Origin: Haladaptatus halobius
GTDB taxonomy: Archaea > Halobacteriota > Halobacteria > Halobacteriales > Haladaptataceae
Reading direction: 5' to 3'
DNA: 64,000 nt
Assembly: GCF_020618475.1 (NCBI RefSeq)
Contig: NZ_CP085339.1
Location: forward strand, 535,016 to 599,015
Below the pieces are notes generated by a model. That model was not told the DNA's origin and made no database searches. It was given only the letters and a program-made list of their open reading frames with translations. Position 1 is the stretch's first letter; every line of letters starts with the position of its first letter. Of this stretch, positions 27,104 through 35,351 are shown piece after piece. A program made the position numbers and the translations under genes.

Positions 27104-27556
27104 ATGGAGTTGCCGCGCCTAGATCATGTAGGTGTTGTTGTCGATGATCTTGACACTATGGCTGCTTTCTTCCTCGATCTGGGATTCGAGCGCGAGGGCG
27201 GCGGGCTGGTCGAGGGCCGGTGGGTGGACAAGGTCGTCGGGCTCGACGGCGTCCGATCGGAGATCGTGATGGTGCGGACGCCAGACGGCAGCGGCAAGCT
27301 CGAACTCATCAAGTTCCATGCGCCGGCTGACAACGAGGGTGCGCACCCTTTACCGGCGAACCGACTGGGCTTCCGACACATCGCTATCGCGGTCGGTGAC
27401 CTCAATGCGATCGTCGACGGTCTGCGAGACAAAGGGTTCGACACAGTCGGCGAGATACGTGATTACGAGGACACCTATCGGCTCTGCTATATCCGCGGTC
27501 CTGAAGGATTGATCGTCGAGCTCGCCGAGCAGATCGCCCCCGAGGGAGCTAGATAG
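27104..27556 (+). CDS. VOC-superfamily (glyoxalase-like) protein
   Basis: About 150 residues from the ATG at 27104 (a GTG at 27095 is also possible). It has two beta-alpha-beta-beta-beta modules: LDHVGVVVDDLDTMAAFFLD and later LGFRHIAIAVGDLNAIVDGL, ending GPEGLIVELAEQI. Metal-binding candidates are His at the start of each module and Glu near the end. It could be a dioxygenase, isomerase or lyase; the substrate cannot be called. Its base composition is clearly GC-richer than its surroundings and it sits between IS remnants, so it was probably brought in by them. Confidence 0.85.
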   Translation: MELPRLDHVGVVVDDLDTMAAFFLDLGFEREGGGLVEGRWVDKVVGLDGVRSEIVMVRTPDGSGKLELIKFHAPADNEGAHPLPANRLGFRHIAIAVGDLNAIVDGLRDKGFDTVGEIRDYEDTYRLCYIRGPEGLIVELAEQIAPEGAR

Positions 27557-27721
27557 GCGGCCGTACGGCTCTCCGACTTCCATATCTGGCCACGACGAGC
27601 GGCGATATCGCGGACGAGGATCCCCGCTCAACGTCATCGACGGCGCCTGCCTCGGCTACATCCGGCTGTACGCCGCCGATCGATCACGCGTACAATGTCA
27701 GCCTGGACACCGATCTACATT

Positions 27722-27897
27722 CAGTGAGCCCTCGTCGAGTTGGTCAACTCAGCGATCAAGCGCTCGATCCGCGAAACCATCGACGCCCGCAGCTGGTTTC
27801 GTCAGGTCCGCGAACTCGTCCTCGTCGCCTCCGTCTACAACATCAACCGGGTGATTCAGAGTTGAATCCCGTCGCCGTCTTGAGATTCAATAGAGCC
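27722..27897 (+). mobile_element. Second IS remnant (3' end of transposase plus terminal repeat)
   Basis: The plus strand encodes ALVELVNSAIKRSIRETIDA, then RSWFRQVRELVLVASVYNIN and RVIQS stop at 27865, and is followed by the terminal repeat GATTCAATAGAGCC at 27884-27897. It is the same IS type as 26615-27082 but in the opposite orientation and without its left half. Confidence 0.85.
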
Positions 27898-28028
27898 TAT
27901 GGAAACAGGACCCGTGATTATCGTCCAGTAATCTTCTTTTTGAAGCCCATACCGATTGCTCTCATCCGAGTTGACACAAGAATTTGCGTTTCCTATTTTC
28001 CCATTGTCTGACGTACCTTTTTGTATCT

Positions 28029-28044
28029 TGTATATGTATACAGC
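28029..28044. promoter_or_regulatory. GTATAC palindrome before parA
   Basis: TGTATATGTATACAGC contains GTATAC and lies just upstream of the parA start. The same element recurs six times downstream of the operon (29357-29615), so autoregulation by the partition proteins is plausible. Confidence 0.55.
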
Positions 28045-28052
28045 AAATGCAT

Positions 28053-28946
28053 ATGGTCACTGTATCGAGCAACCGGATACTACGTGCTGCAACCTACGTT
28101 GAGAAAGGCGGAGTCGGGAAGACCACCACGTCTGCACATGTGGCTGTTGCAGCTGTACGGGAGCATGACCTTGATGTGGTCCTCATTGACTTAGCTGGGA
28201 AGCAAAATGACTTGTCCACTCACTTTGGGATGAACGACGAGGTCGAAGATCTCGATGCTCCTATCTCTGCCATTTTTGGCGAAGATTGGGGATTTATTCG
28301 AGATAATATTCCAGACGTCGTTGATCGCATGGTGCATGATACGGGAGAAGGCATTGACCTCATTCCCGCCGATCCTGGACTCGGCGGGGCAGATAATAAT
28401 CTCGCAAATGTTCCTGTTGAGGAGCGGTTTTCGAAGCTGGATGAGTTTATCACCCAGGATTTGAGCGACCGGTATGATTTCGTTTTGCTTGACCTGCCAG
28501 GCAAGGAGGACAACATTGCGTTGAACGGGTTGTTTGCGGCGAGAAACGTCATTGCACCACTCAAACCTGGTGTGTTCGAGCGGAATCAGCTAGAGAATCT
28601 TCGCGCCGATCTTGATGACCTTCACGAAGAACATCCAATTAATCCACGGCTTGTGATGGTCATTCCGACGATGGTGAAGAGCTCGACGAACTTATCAAAG
28701 AAATTCGTTGCTGAACTCCAGGAGGCATATCTAGGTCAGGCGGCTCCAGTCCCCGTTCCGAATTCACAGGATATTTCGAAAAAACAAAACGAAGGCTGCA
28801 CACTCTTCGCTGTCCCTGAAGATGAACTGTACAATACGGGTCAGCGTGTGCTTGAGGCGTATCGAGAGAACACTATTGAACTCCTTAACCGACTCACAGA
28901 GACCAATGAGCCAAGACAAAGCAGAAAAGCTCCTCCAGAGCAGTAA
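28053..28946 (+). CDS. parA: ParA-family partition ATPase
   Basis: 297 residues from MVTVSSNRILRAATYVEKGG. The deviant Walker A motif KGGVGKTTT follows at residues 18-26, then LIDLAGKQND (Walker A' with catalytic Asp), and YDFVLLDLPG (Walker B). The C-terminal half is the usual ParA fold. The ATPase should move plasmid copies by cycling on the nucleoid. The next gene starts 41 bases inside its 3' end, and a GTATAC-rich stretch follows that gene, a full partition cassette beside orc1. The ATG at 28053 is preferred over upstream frames rich in Cys and Phe. Confidence 0.93.
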   Translation: MVTVSSNRILRAATYVEKGGVGKTTTSAHVAVAAVREHDLDVVLIDLAGKQNDLSTHFGMNDEVEDLDAPISAIFGEDWGFIRDNIPDVVDRMVHDTGEGIDLIPADPGLGGADNNLANVPVEERFSKLDEFITQDLSDRYDFVLLDLPGKEDNIALNGLFAARNVIAPLKPGVFERNQLENLRADLDDLHEEHPINPRLVMVIPTMVKSSTNLSKKFVAELQEAYLGQAAPVPVPNSQDISKKQNEGCTLFAVPEDELYNTGQRVLEAYRENTIELLNRLTETNEPRQSRKAPPEQ

Positions 28947-29301
28947 GAGCCAGAAACGCTCAACGTCTGAACCGTCACCGAGTGACGAGACAGTCGAACT
29001 AACGCAGACAGTTCAAGAAGCCTATGAAGCAATTGACAACGGTGATGTCAGTTCGAACATCACTGTTCGAGATACGAATCTCGCAGCACTGTTTCACGGA
29101 CTTGAGGAATCTGGCGATCTTGCACACGTTGCAGCCGCTGCTCGCATATCGCTAGACCGTGAAGACAATTCCAATGTAAATCGGAGCCAGACTATTGGGG
29201 ATCTCATTAGAGTTGGGTTGCAAGAGGTGGCTCCTGAGACGGTTGACCAGGCAATGAAGGCGAAAAAAGAGCACCTCCTGTCTAAAGAAGGCGAATTTTG
29301 A
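28906..29301 (+). CDS. Small partition partner (ParB-like function, unrecognised fold)
   Basis: 131 residues, MSQDKAEKLLQSSKSQKRST at the start, a low-complexity Ser/Glu linker, and then a helical domain NITVRDTNLAALFHGLEESG with IGDLIRVGLQEVAPETVDQA. It overlaps parA by 41 bases, which strongly links them. By position it should be the centromere-binding partner of ParA. It is not a canonical ParB and I cannot name the fold. Confidence 0.75.
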   Translation: MSQDKAEKLLQSSKSQKRSTSEPSPSDETVELTQTVQEAYEAIDNGDVSSNITVRDTNLAALFHGLEESGDLAHVAAAARISLDREDNSNVNRSQTIGDLIRVGLQEVAPETVDQAMKAKKEHLLSKEGEF

Positions 29302-29700
29302 GTTCGCTGTTTGTTCCTCTTCCTGATTTTGCATTCTGCATCTATATCTCGAATGTATATACTGGAAACGTATGCTGAATACGTATACTAATCGCTAATG
29401 CTAGTTTGCAATCTGTGTCCTAAGATTCTGTAGTCTGAATCAGTCTTTTCTGATCTGAAATCTGTATACGTATATGATATCCGTATGTTGTATACATATT
29501 CGACGTCTACTAGTGGTGTGTCTGTTGCTCTAGGATTACAGCCACTGGGCCTTCCTATCCATGCAAATGTGAATCTGGAATGCTTCCTCTGTGCCTGTAT
29601 ACAATATCTGTATACTGCATATGAATTCTGTATCTGGTGACTCACTCGGAAGAAAGACAAGACAATTGGGTTATCACTGTATCCGTCCAGGTGTTTAGTA
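29302..29700. other. Centromere-like GTATAC cluster (candidate parC)
   Basis: A gene-free AT-rich stretch with GTATATAC at 29357 and GTATAC at 29385, 29464, 29490, 29597 and 29610, several embedded in longer palindromes such as ATACGTATAC and CTGTATACGTATAT. One further site is at 28036 before parA. Six such hexamers within about 260 bp is far above chance. Location next to parA and its partner suggests the partition site. Confidence 0.72.
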
Positions 29701-29821
29701 CGCGGCAACATCCCAATTGCATAGACCATTGCCAATCTTTATTGGCGTCGAGTGGTCGTACGGTCAAGGATGTTTTTACAGAACCTTCATATGGGTTGTC
29801 GATGCATATGAACTATCGATC

Positions 29822-30241
29822 ATGGCAACGTTACAAACCCATCATGTCGGAGTGGTCGTGAGTGACCTTGATGAGGCCGTCTCGTTCTACCAGGATACCC
29901 TTGGCCTCTCCATCGCTGATGAGTTTACGCTCGGTGATGACGGCATCGCCACTGCAATCAATGTTGAGGGGGTGACTGGCGACTTCGTCCATCTCGATGC
30001 TGGTAGTGCTCGTGTCGAACTCATCGAATACGATCCTGCCGGCGACGACATTACGACAGACGCCATCAATCAACGCGGGGCAAAGCACATCGGGTTTGCT
30101 GTCGACGATATTGATGCGTTTTATGAGAATCTCCCGGATAACGTTGAGCCGATAAGCTCTCCCCAGCCAATCGAAATCGGCACTTCGATCCTGTTCTTCC
30201 GCGACCCAGACGGAAACTTTGTCGAAGTCGTTGAAGCATAA
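29822..30241 (+). CDS. VOC-superfamily (glyoxalase-like) protein
   Basis: 139 residues from MATLQTHHVGVVVSDLDEAV. Two VOC modules are visible, the second starting AKHIGFAVDDIDAFYENL, ending LFFRDPDGNFVEVVEA (typical of methylmalonyl-CoA epimerase and lactoylglutathione lyase relatives). Candidate metal ligands are His in HHVGV, Glu in VELIEYD, His in KHIGF and Glu in FVEVVE. The substrate is unknown. It stands alone downstream of the partition locus. Confidence 0.88.
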   Translation: MATLQTHHVGVVVSDLDEAVSFYQDTLGLSIADEFTLGDDGIATAINVEGVTGDFVHLDAGSARVELIEYDPAGDDITTDAINQRGAKHIGFAVDDIDAFYENLPDNVEPISSPQPIEIGTSILFFRDPDGNFVEVVEA

Positions 30242-30254
30242 CTGAAGAACGTAC

Positions 30255-30633
30255 CCTTTTTCTATTATGATTTCGTTCACCAAAGCTTGGTAGAATGTGT
30301 CTTGGTGGATGCAGACATGGCGGTCAGAGCTGGATCGAAAATCTGAACTCAACTGTTCAAGGGGTAGAGGACGTCGACTCGTCGTTACGAGTTGGTAGAC
30401 TCGTATCGCATCCGTCTCGATAATACGATGTAATTTTGGATCCACGGAGAGTGGTTGAGCTTGGATTCTAATCCATCGAACGAGAATCCGGTAGCTCGTA
30501 TGAAGAACACGAATAATTCTGACTCGGGCTGTTCACCGTGCACAAGTTGAAGTATGAGCTCGGGGACTGTAGCCACAATGTCAACAAGTGGAAGCTGGTA
30601 CGACTCAAGTCGGAATTCAGCAGTAAGGGGCAT
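30255..30633 (-). pseudogene. Bat-like regulator fragment with frameshift
   Basis: From the ATG at 30631-30633: MPLTAEFRLESYQLPLVDIV, ATVPELILQLVHGEQPESEL, FIRATGFSFDGLE. Near 30437 the frame shifts, and the match goes on in another frame with VYQLVTTSRRPLPLEQLSSD and FRSSSDRHVCIHQDTFY. It is closely related to 44107-44484 (shared ELILQLVHGEQP and LYQLVTTSRRP). The HTH_10 domain is missing. A 19-bp dyad lies 14 bp upstream. Confidence 0.8.
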
Positions 30634-30647
30634 GCGTTGCTCAGAAG

Positions 30648-30666
30648 TTGCGACTGGTGCTCTCAA
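30648..30666. promoter_or_regulatory. Dyad element D, copy 1
   Basis: TTGCGA-CTGGTGC-TCTCAA inside the longer shared block CAGAAGTTGCGACTGGTGC. It lies 14 bp upstream of the Bat-like fragment start at 30633. Confidence 0.7.
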
Positions 30667-31166
30667 TGCAGAGCGAAACCGGTCTCCTGATCTGGCGAAG
30701 CGACTCCTTGTGTTGTCATCCTGAAAGCTATCACCCTCTCAAAAGTGTGCTCGGCATGACTGCGCTTGGTCGGTACATATAAGTCATCAAACTAAGAACA
30801 GCTATTCCGGACTGTCTCATGATCCACTTGGCTGCACGTCTGTTCATTCCACTTGTTGCAATCGTCGCGACCGCATAGCGGCCATCGCATAGCAGCAGCA
30901 CTCGGGTCGTCTCACCTCACTACGGGCTCCGTAGTCGCACTTCTTCAAGGATGAATACTCAAACATATGCAGACAGTCGCCAGGTCTATGATCCACAGCA
31001 ATCAAAATCCAATTGGAAAACAAATCGATTCGAACCCCAAATCAACACCGATCGATAGGCAGCCAGCAGTCGTACCCCCCAGGGTTCGGAACAGCATCTT
31101 CTGTGACTGTGGAATTCCGCCTGCAGTTACCAACGAAACTCAGACGATACACATCTCATCGGGGGC
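30667..31166. other. Gene-poor stretch
   Basis: No supported gene. A small perfect hairpin ACTACGG-GCT-CCGTAGT is at about 30920-30936. Confidence 0.4.
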
Positions 31167-31472
31167 GTGGACATGAGCCAACAACGGGATGCAGTGGACG
31201 CTACGGGTGAGGTCTCTTCTCTCTGGAGCAACTGGGATTTCCTACGCCTATTGTTCGGGCGATTCGTCACGAACGCTGGCGATAGTCTTTACACAATTGC
31301 TGGAACGTGGCTAATCTACGACCTCACTGGTTCGAGTTTCTATACGGGTCTCGCTGGAGCGTTGCTTCTTCTGCCGCCAGCACTCCAGTTCATGTCCGGG
31401 CCACTCGTCGATCAGTGGCCACTCATCCTGAGTATGAGTGTGGCCTTTCCAACGAGCTGGAGCGGTAAATGA
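31167..31472 (+). pseudogene. MFS transporter, N-terminal fragment
   Basis: From MSQQRDAVDATGE (31173) the frame encodes NWDFLRLLFGRFVTNAGDSL, then WLIYDLTGSSFYTGLAGALL and LLPPALQFMSGPLVDQWP, the first three membrane segments of a macrolide-efflux-type MFS permease. It then diverges into WPLILSMSVAFPTSWSGK and stops. About three quarters of the protein is missing, so it is a truncation. Confidence 0.8.
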
Positions 31473-31664
31473 AGCTCTGTAATCATCTGCTCCTGAAAGT
31501 CAATGTCTTGGACTAGAGGGGGGAATCAACTCTCAAACGTTTGTCGAGATACTCTCGGCCGTACTAAGATTTTCTGAACGCGAGATACAGAGAATACATC
31601 TATCGTTCTCTTGCTTATAGAGGGGCATAACAGATAATGCGTTGGCCGACGATTATTGATCTTC

Positions 31665-32414
31665 ATGCTACTGGATGACAAAGTGGCCATAATCTACGGC
31701 GCAGGCGGCTCTATTGGTGGCGCCGTGGCTCGTGCCTTTGCCCATCAGGGGGCCAGGGTCTTCCTCGCCGGTCGCACTGAGACGAAGCTTGACGAGGTCG
31801 CCGAAGAAATTCGATCGGATGGCGGCAAAGCGGACACTGCCGTCGTTGATGCTACAAACAAGCAAGCTATCGACGAGTACGTTGATGCGGTGGTAGAGGA
31901 AGCTGGGCACGTCGATATTTCGTTCAACCTCATCGGATACGGTGACGTTCAAGAACCGCTCACCGAAATCTCGGTCGATGATTTCCTGCAGCCGATCACG
32001 ACCGCGATGCGAACACAGTTTTTAACGACCCGAGCAGCTGCCCGGCACATGGTCGAACGTGGGTCGGGAGTGATCTTGTTTTTCGGCGGTGATGGCCCGC
32101 AGACACTCCCCGGATTGGGCGGCTTTAAGATCGCGCTCGATGCCATTGAGGGGCTGCGCCGCCAGTGGGCCGTCGAACTCGGAGAGCATGGCATCCGCGT
32201 CGTCACCCTGAAGACGGGAGGAATCGTTGAGACCATGCCGGAGAATATTCCCGAACGGGACGAAATTGTCGCTGGCATTGAGGAAGAAACCCTGCTGAAC
32301 CGGACAGAGACACTGGAGGACGTAGGAAATGTTGCATCCTTTGTGGCCTCGGATCAAGCCCGCACCTTGACAGCCACGGAGGTCAACATTTCCTGCGGCG
32401 CACTGATGGATTAG
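31665..32414 (+). CDS. Short-chain dehydrogenase/reductase lacking the catalytic Tyr
   Basis: 249 residues from MLLDDKVAIIYGAGGSIGGA, with the cofactor turn GAGGSIGG and the SDR-type strand VDISFNLIGYG. The region that should hold YxxxK reads GLGGFKIALDAIEGL; the Lys is there but the Tyr is replaced (Leu by spacing). The Ser position is also poorly kept (ILFFGGDGP). The C-terminal TATEVNISCG matches SDRs of the enoyl-ACP reductase-like group. It may be a catalytically altered SDR or use another residue. Confidence 0.85.
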   Translation: MLLDDKVAIIYGAGGSIGGAVARAFAHQGARVFLAGRTETKLDEVAEEIRSDGGKADTAVVDATNKQAIDEYVDAVVEEAGHVDISFNLIGYGDVQEPLTEISVDDFLQPITTAMRTQFLTTRAAARHMVERGSGVILFFGGDGPQTLPGLGGFKIALDAIEGLRRQWAVELGEHGIRVVTLKTGGIVETMPENIPERDEIVAGIEEETLLNRTETLEDVGNVASFVASDQARTLTATEVNISCGALMD

Positions 32415-32817
32415 GTGGGCTATAGACTAACCGATACGTATGCAGACCTACTAAGCGGCTAATCCACTCCGGAGCGGTGTGGAAGAACGGCTCGCATTAT
32501 ACCCATCTCCGAGGTTGTGATCAGATGCGTTCCTGACAGAAGTTGAGACTAGCGCTCTCAATGCATATGATGTGAGCTACCCGAAGTCCCGTTCAGAAAG
32601 ATCGTGACTAAACCAGCTAGTTAGTAGATGCGCGTATCGATCGAAACCTCATTTATAAGATAATACCTGCCCCGAATCACAACTCGCGTTTTGCCTCTGG
32701 TTAGTCTCGCCTGGACCTGCAACACTATGTATCGCTGCAGAAAACTCTCGTTATGGACACACCAACCGTACCAGAGACATGTAACACCGCGCGAACAGGT
32801 TTTATGGTAACTCTCTG
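32415..32817. other. Intergenic region with dyad copy 2
   Basis: About 400 bp without a gene. It holds dyad element D copy 2 and the likely promoter (AT-rich TTTATAAGATAA near 32650) for the following PLP enzyme. Confidence 0.45.
32543..32561. promoter_or_regulatory. Dyad element D, copy 2
   Basis: TTGAGA-CTAGCGC-TCTCAA, the best-conserved copy with perfect 6-bp arms. Left flank GATGCGTTCCTGACAGAAG resembles the start region of the Bat-like fragment at 44484, so this copy may be the remains of a lost Bat-like gene. Confidence 0.75.
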
Positions 32818-33999
32818 ATGACACGACACGATAATCGTTTCCGCAAGAACCGATTCGAGACACTCGCCGTCGGGGCAGCTGAGAACGCGACCCACGACGC
32901 AGGCGGAACGATCGACGTCATCCCGCCGTTACACCTCTCGAGCACCTTCAGGTGGGCCAGCGGGGATGATGCCAATAAACACGACTACTCGCGTGAGAGC
33001 AACCCGACACGCGCGGCCCTCGAGGAGCAGTTAGCCCGCCTCGAAGGCGGCGAACACGGGCTGGCGTTCGCCTCGGGGATGGCCGCCATCTCGACGACGA
33101 TGCTGTCGCTGGTCCCACCCGGGGGCCACCTCGTCTCGTCAGACTCCGTCTATAGCGGGACCGAAAAGCTGCTCACGGAGCTCGTCGCCGATCACCTCGG
33201 TGTCGACGTCGAGTTTGTCGACGCCCGCGAGCCCGAAAATATCACCGCGGCAGTCGATTCGGACACCGACTTAATCTGGGCGGAGACACCGACGAACCCG
33301 CTGACGCGTCTATGTGATATTCGCTCGATAGCCGACATTGCCCACGACTACGGCATCCCGTTTGGTGTCGACAGCACCTTCGCGAGTCCGTACTTCCAAG
33401 CGCCGCTCGAACTGGGTGCCGACATTGTCGTCCACAGCACCACCAAGTACCTCAACGGGCACTCCGACTCAATCGGCGGTGCCGTCATCACCGACGACGA
33501 TGAGGCCTATGAGAAGCTCGCGTTTTCCCAGCGAATTGGGCTCGGGAACATGCTCTCGCCGTTCGACTGCTACCTCGTCGCGCGGGGTATCAAGACGCTA
33601 CCGGACCGAATGGAGCACCATCAGGAGAATGCGATGGCGGTCGCTCGCCTCCTTGAGAACCACGACCGGGTCGCTCGCGTTTACTATCCGGGTCTCGAAA
33701 GTCACCCGCAACACGATCTCGCGGCCGACCAGATGTCGGAATACAGCGGGATGCTTTCCTTCGAGTTCGACGGCACGCTCGCCGAACTCGAGGCGTTCAT
33801 TGATGGTCTCGAGTTATTCACCCCTGGGGCCAGTCTCGGTGGCGTCGAGAGCCTCATCGAGGTACCATCGTTGATGATCCCGGATGAGGTCAGTCACGGG
33901 TCTGCCACCGCGGAGATTCCCGAGACCCTGGTCCGGATATCGGTCGGCATCGAACACGTTGACGACCTTTGCGAGGACCTCCGCTCGGCGCTGCCGTAG
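32818..33999 (+). CDS. Cystathionine gamma-lyase/synthase family PLP enzyme
   Basis: 393 residues. It has the trans-sulfuration fold type I signature: a Tyr in DYSRESNPTRAALEEQLARL, FASGMAAISTTMLSL (PLP phosphate region), WAETPTNPL, the PLP Asp in GVDSTFASPY, and the Schiff-base Lys in HSTTKYLNGHSD. The C-terminal ASLGGVESLIEVPSLM is typical. It could cleave cystathionine, methionine or cysteine, or make cystathionine; these cannot be told apart. GC-rich relative to its neighbours. Full length. Confidence 0.92.
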   Translation: MTRHDNRFRKNRFETLAVGAAENATHDAGGTIDVIPPLHLSSTFRWASGDDANKHDYSRESNPTRAALEEQLARLEGGEHGLAFASGMAAISTTMLSLVPPGGHLVSSDSVYSGTEKLLTELVADHLGVDVEFVDAREPENITAAVDSDTDLIWAETPTNPLTRLCDIRSIADIAHDYGIPFGVDSTFASPYFQAPLELGADIVVHSTTKYLNGHSDSIGGAVITDDDEAYEKLAFSQRIGLGNMLSPFDCYLVARGIKTLPDRMEHHQENAMAVARLLENHDRVARVYYPGLESHPQHDLAADQMSEYSGMLSFEFDGTLAELEAFIDGLELFTPGASLGGVESLIEVPSLMIPDEVSHGSATAEIPETLVRISVGIEHVDDLCEDLRSALP

Positions 34000-34074
34000 G
34001 CGCGTATTCCCCTTTCTACTTGACCGTCCCGATCCGCAAACAGGTCGCTAATCACCCGTTCAGATCCAAGCCAA

Positions 34075-35125
34075 TTAAGCAAGGTTCAGGATCCAAACGG
34101 CAACGATGACAATGTATGCGAGATAGAAACTGTCGACGAGAACCACCTCCCACCGCTTGAATCCGTGTTCCTGCGAGCCCCAGTGGAGCGATGCAGCATA
34201 GGCTACGGCAGTAGGATTACGAAGAGCAAATTTACCCAAAACAAGCGGAAGCTCTGCACGGGAACTGTGACGAGTACGAGTGGCACAAACGCAACCGTCA
34301 TCGTCACCGTATGATCACCAATGACGCTCGCCGTCCCCGCGGTCACTTGGCCACTTCGTGCCACACTCCACGTTGCAAAGACTTCCGGTGTCACAGCCAG
34401 CAGTGCGGTAATGAAAAGTCCACCAATCAGGTTCGAGATACCGAGTGCCGCAACAATGTTCTCAGTCGCCCGGACAACGCCATATGCACCGAGTGTGAGA
34501 GCGAGTAGACCCGCTGCTGCAGGAGCGAGTTCCATTCGACTCCACTGAACCTCCGTCGGTTCCTCACGGCCTCGAACGACGGCCTGACCGAGAAAGATGA
34601 GGTAAGCGCCACCCATGATCATCCCGTCGATTGGCTGTAGACCTCGCCAACCAGGTGGGAGCGTCAGAAGTGCAACTACCACAAGAATAGTGATGTAGGG
34701 TAGCGCGAGTACTGTCACTGCTTCCCGTTTAATCCGAAGAAAATTCTGTGTTCGATGGCGCTGGTGCTCCGACGTTCCACCATCGCTGCGTTGTGAGTCC
34801 GAAGAACGTCCCGACTGAGGAGAGAGGTTCGCTGTTCGAGTGGCGAGATACGCCGTCGTAATGATGATTGGGATTGCGGCGATGTTCGATCCGAGCATCA
34901 TCCCGAGGCCGATATCCGAGACGCCACGGGAGGCACCCACGACGTTGATTCCGATTTCGGGACTGGCTGCGGCTAAGCCAACGAACGTTCCCCCGGCCAC
35001 TGCGCTCAGTCCCCACTGCTTCCGAAGCTTCTTCAACGGATCAGCGAGATGTTCTGCCCCCAATGAGCAGCAAAGATGGCGACTACAAGGACGCTCCCCC
35101 ATAGTAATAGCGTTATCCAGGCCAT
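34075..35125 (-). pseudogene. Calcium/cation antiporter (CaCA family) with two frameshifts
   Basis: The central frame is a ten-segment exchanger with the alpha-repeat motif GGTFVGLAAASPEIGINVVG and its partner GGLFITALLAVTPEVFATWS. The N-terminal first membrane helix (MAWITLLLWGSVLVV, ATG at 35123-35125) is in another frame, and joins at a run of five G at 35057-35061. The C-terminal helix (YAASLHWGSQEHGF to VAVWILNLA) is again in another frame after about 34207. The two shifts make the native protein untranslatable as drawn; a shortened product could still be made from internal starts. Confidence 0.85.
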
Positions 35126-35351
35126 ACTCGACAATAATCAAGTGAGGTAGCTCCTGTTGAAAGCCGTTGGCCGGATCAGTGGGCTACTTATGGCATGGAT
35201 TACCGCTATAAATTCTCCATCCAAAATCGTAACGATAGGAAAAGTGGTAGTTCCCTCACTTCACCATATCGAAGTCGCTATGAGTCAGTTCTAACGAAAG
35301 CTCGCACATGCACTTATAATTGTTGTGAGCTATGGTTCAATCTTGTATGGT

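Noticed and set aside
29831..30445. A 204-codon minus-strand frame overlapping the VOC gene
   Set aside because: Only its first 60 residues, which continue the Bat-like fragment, are meaningful; the rest is antisense to the VOC gene.
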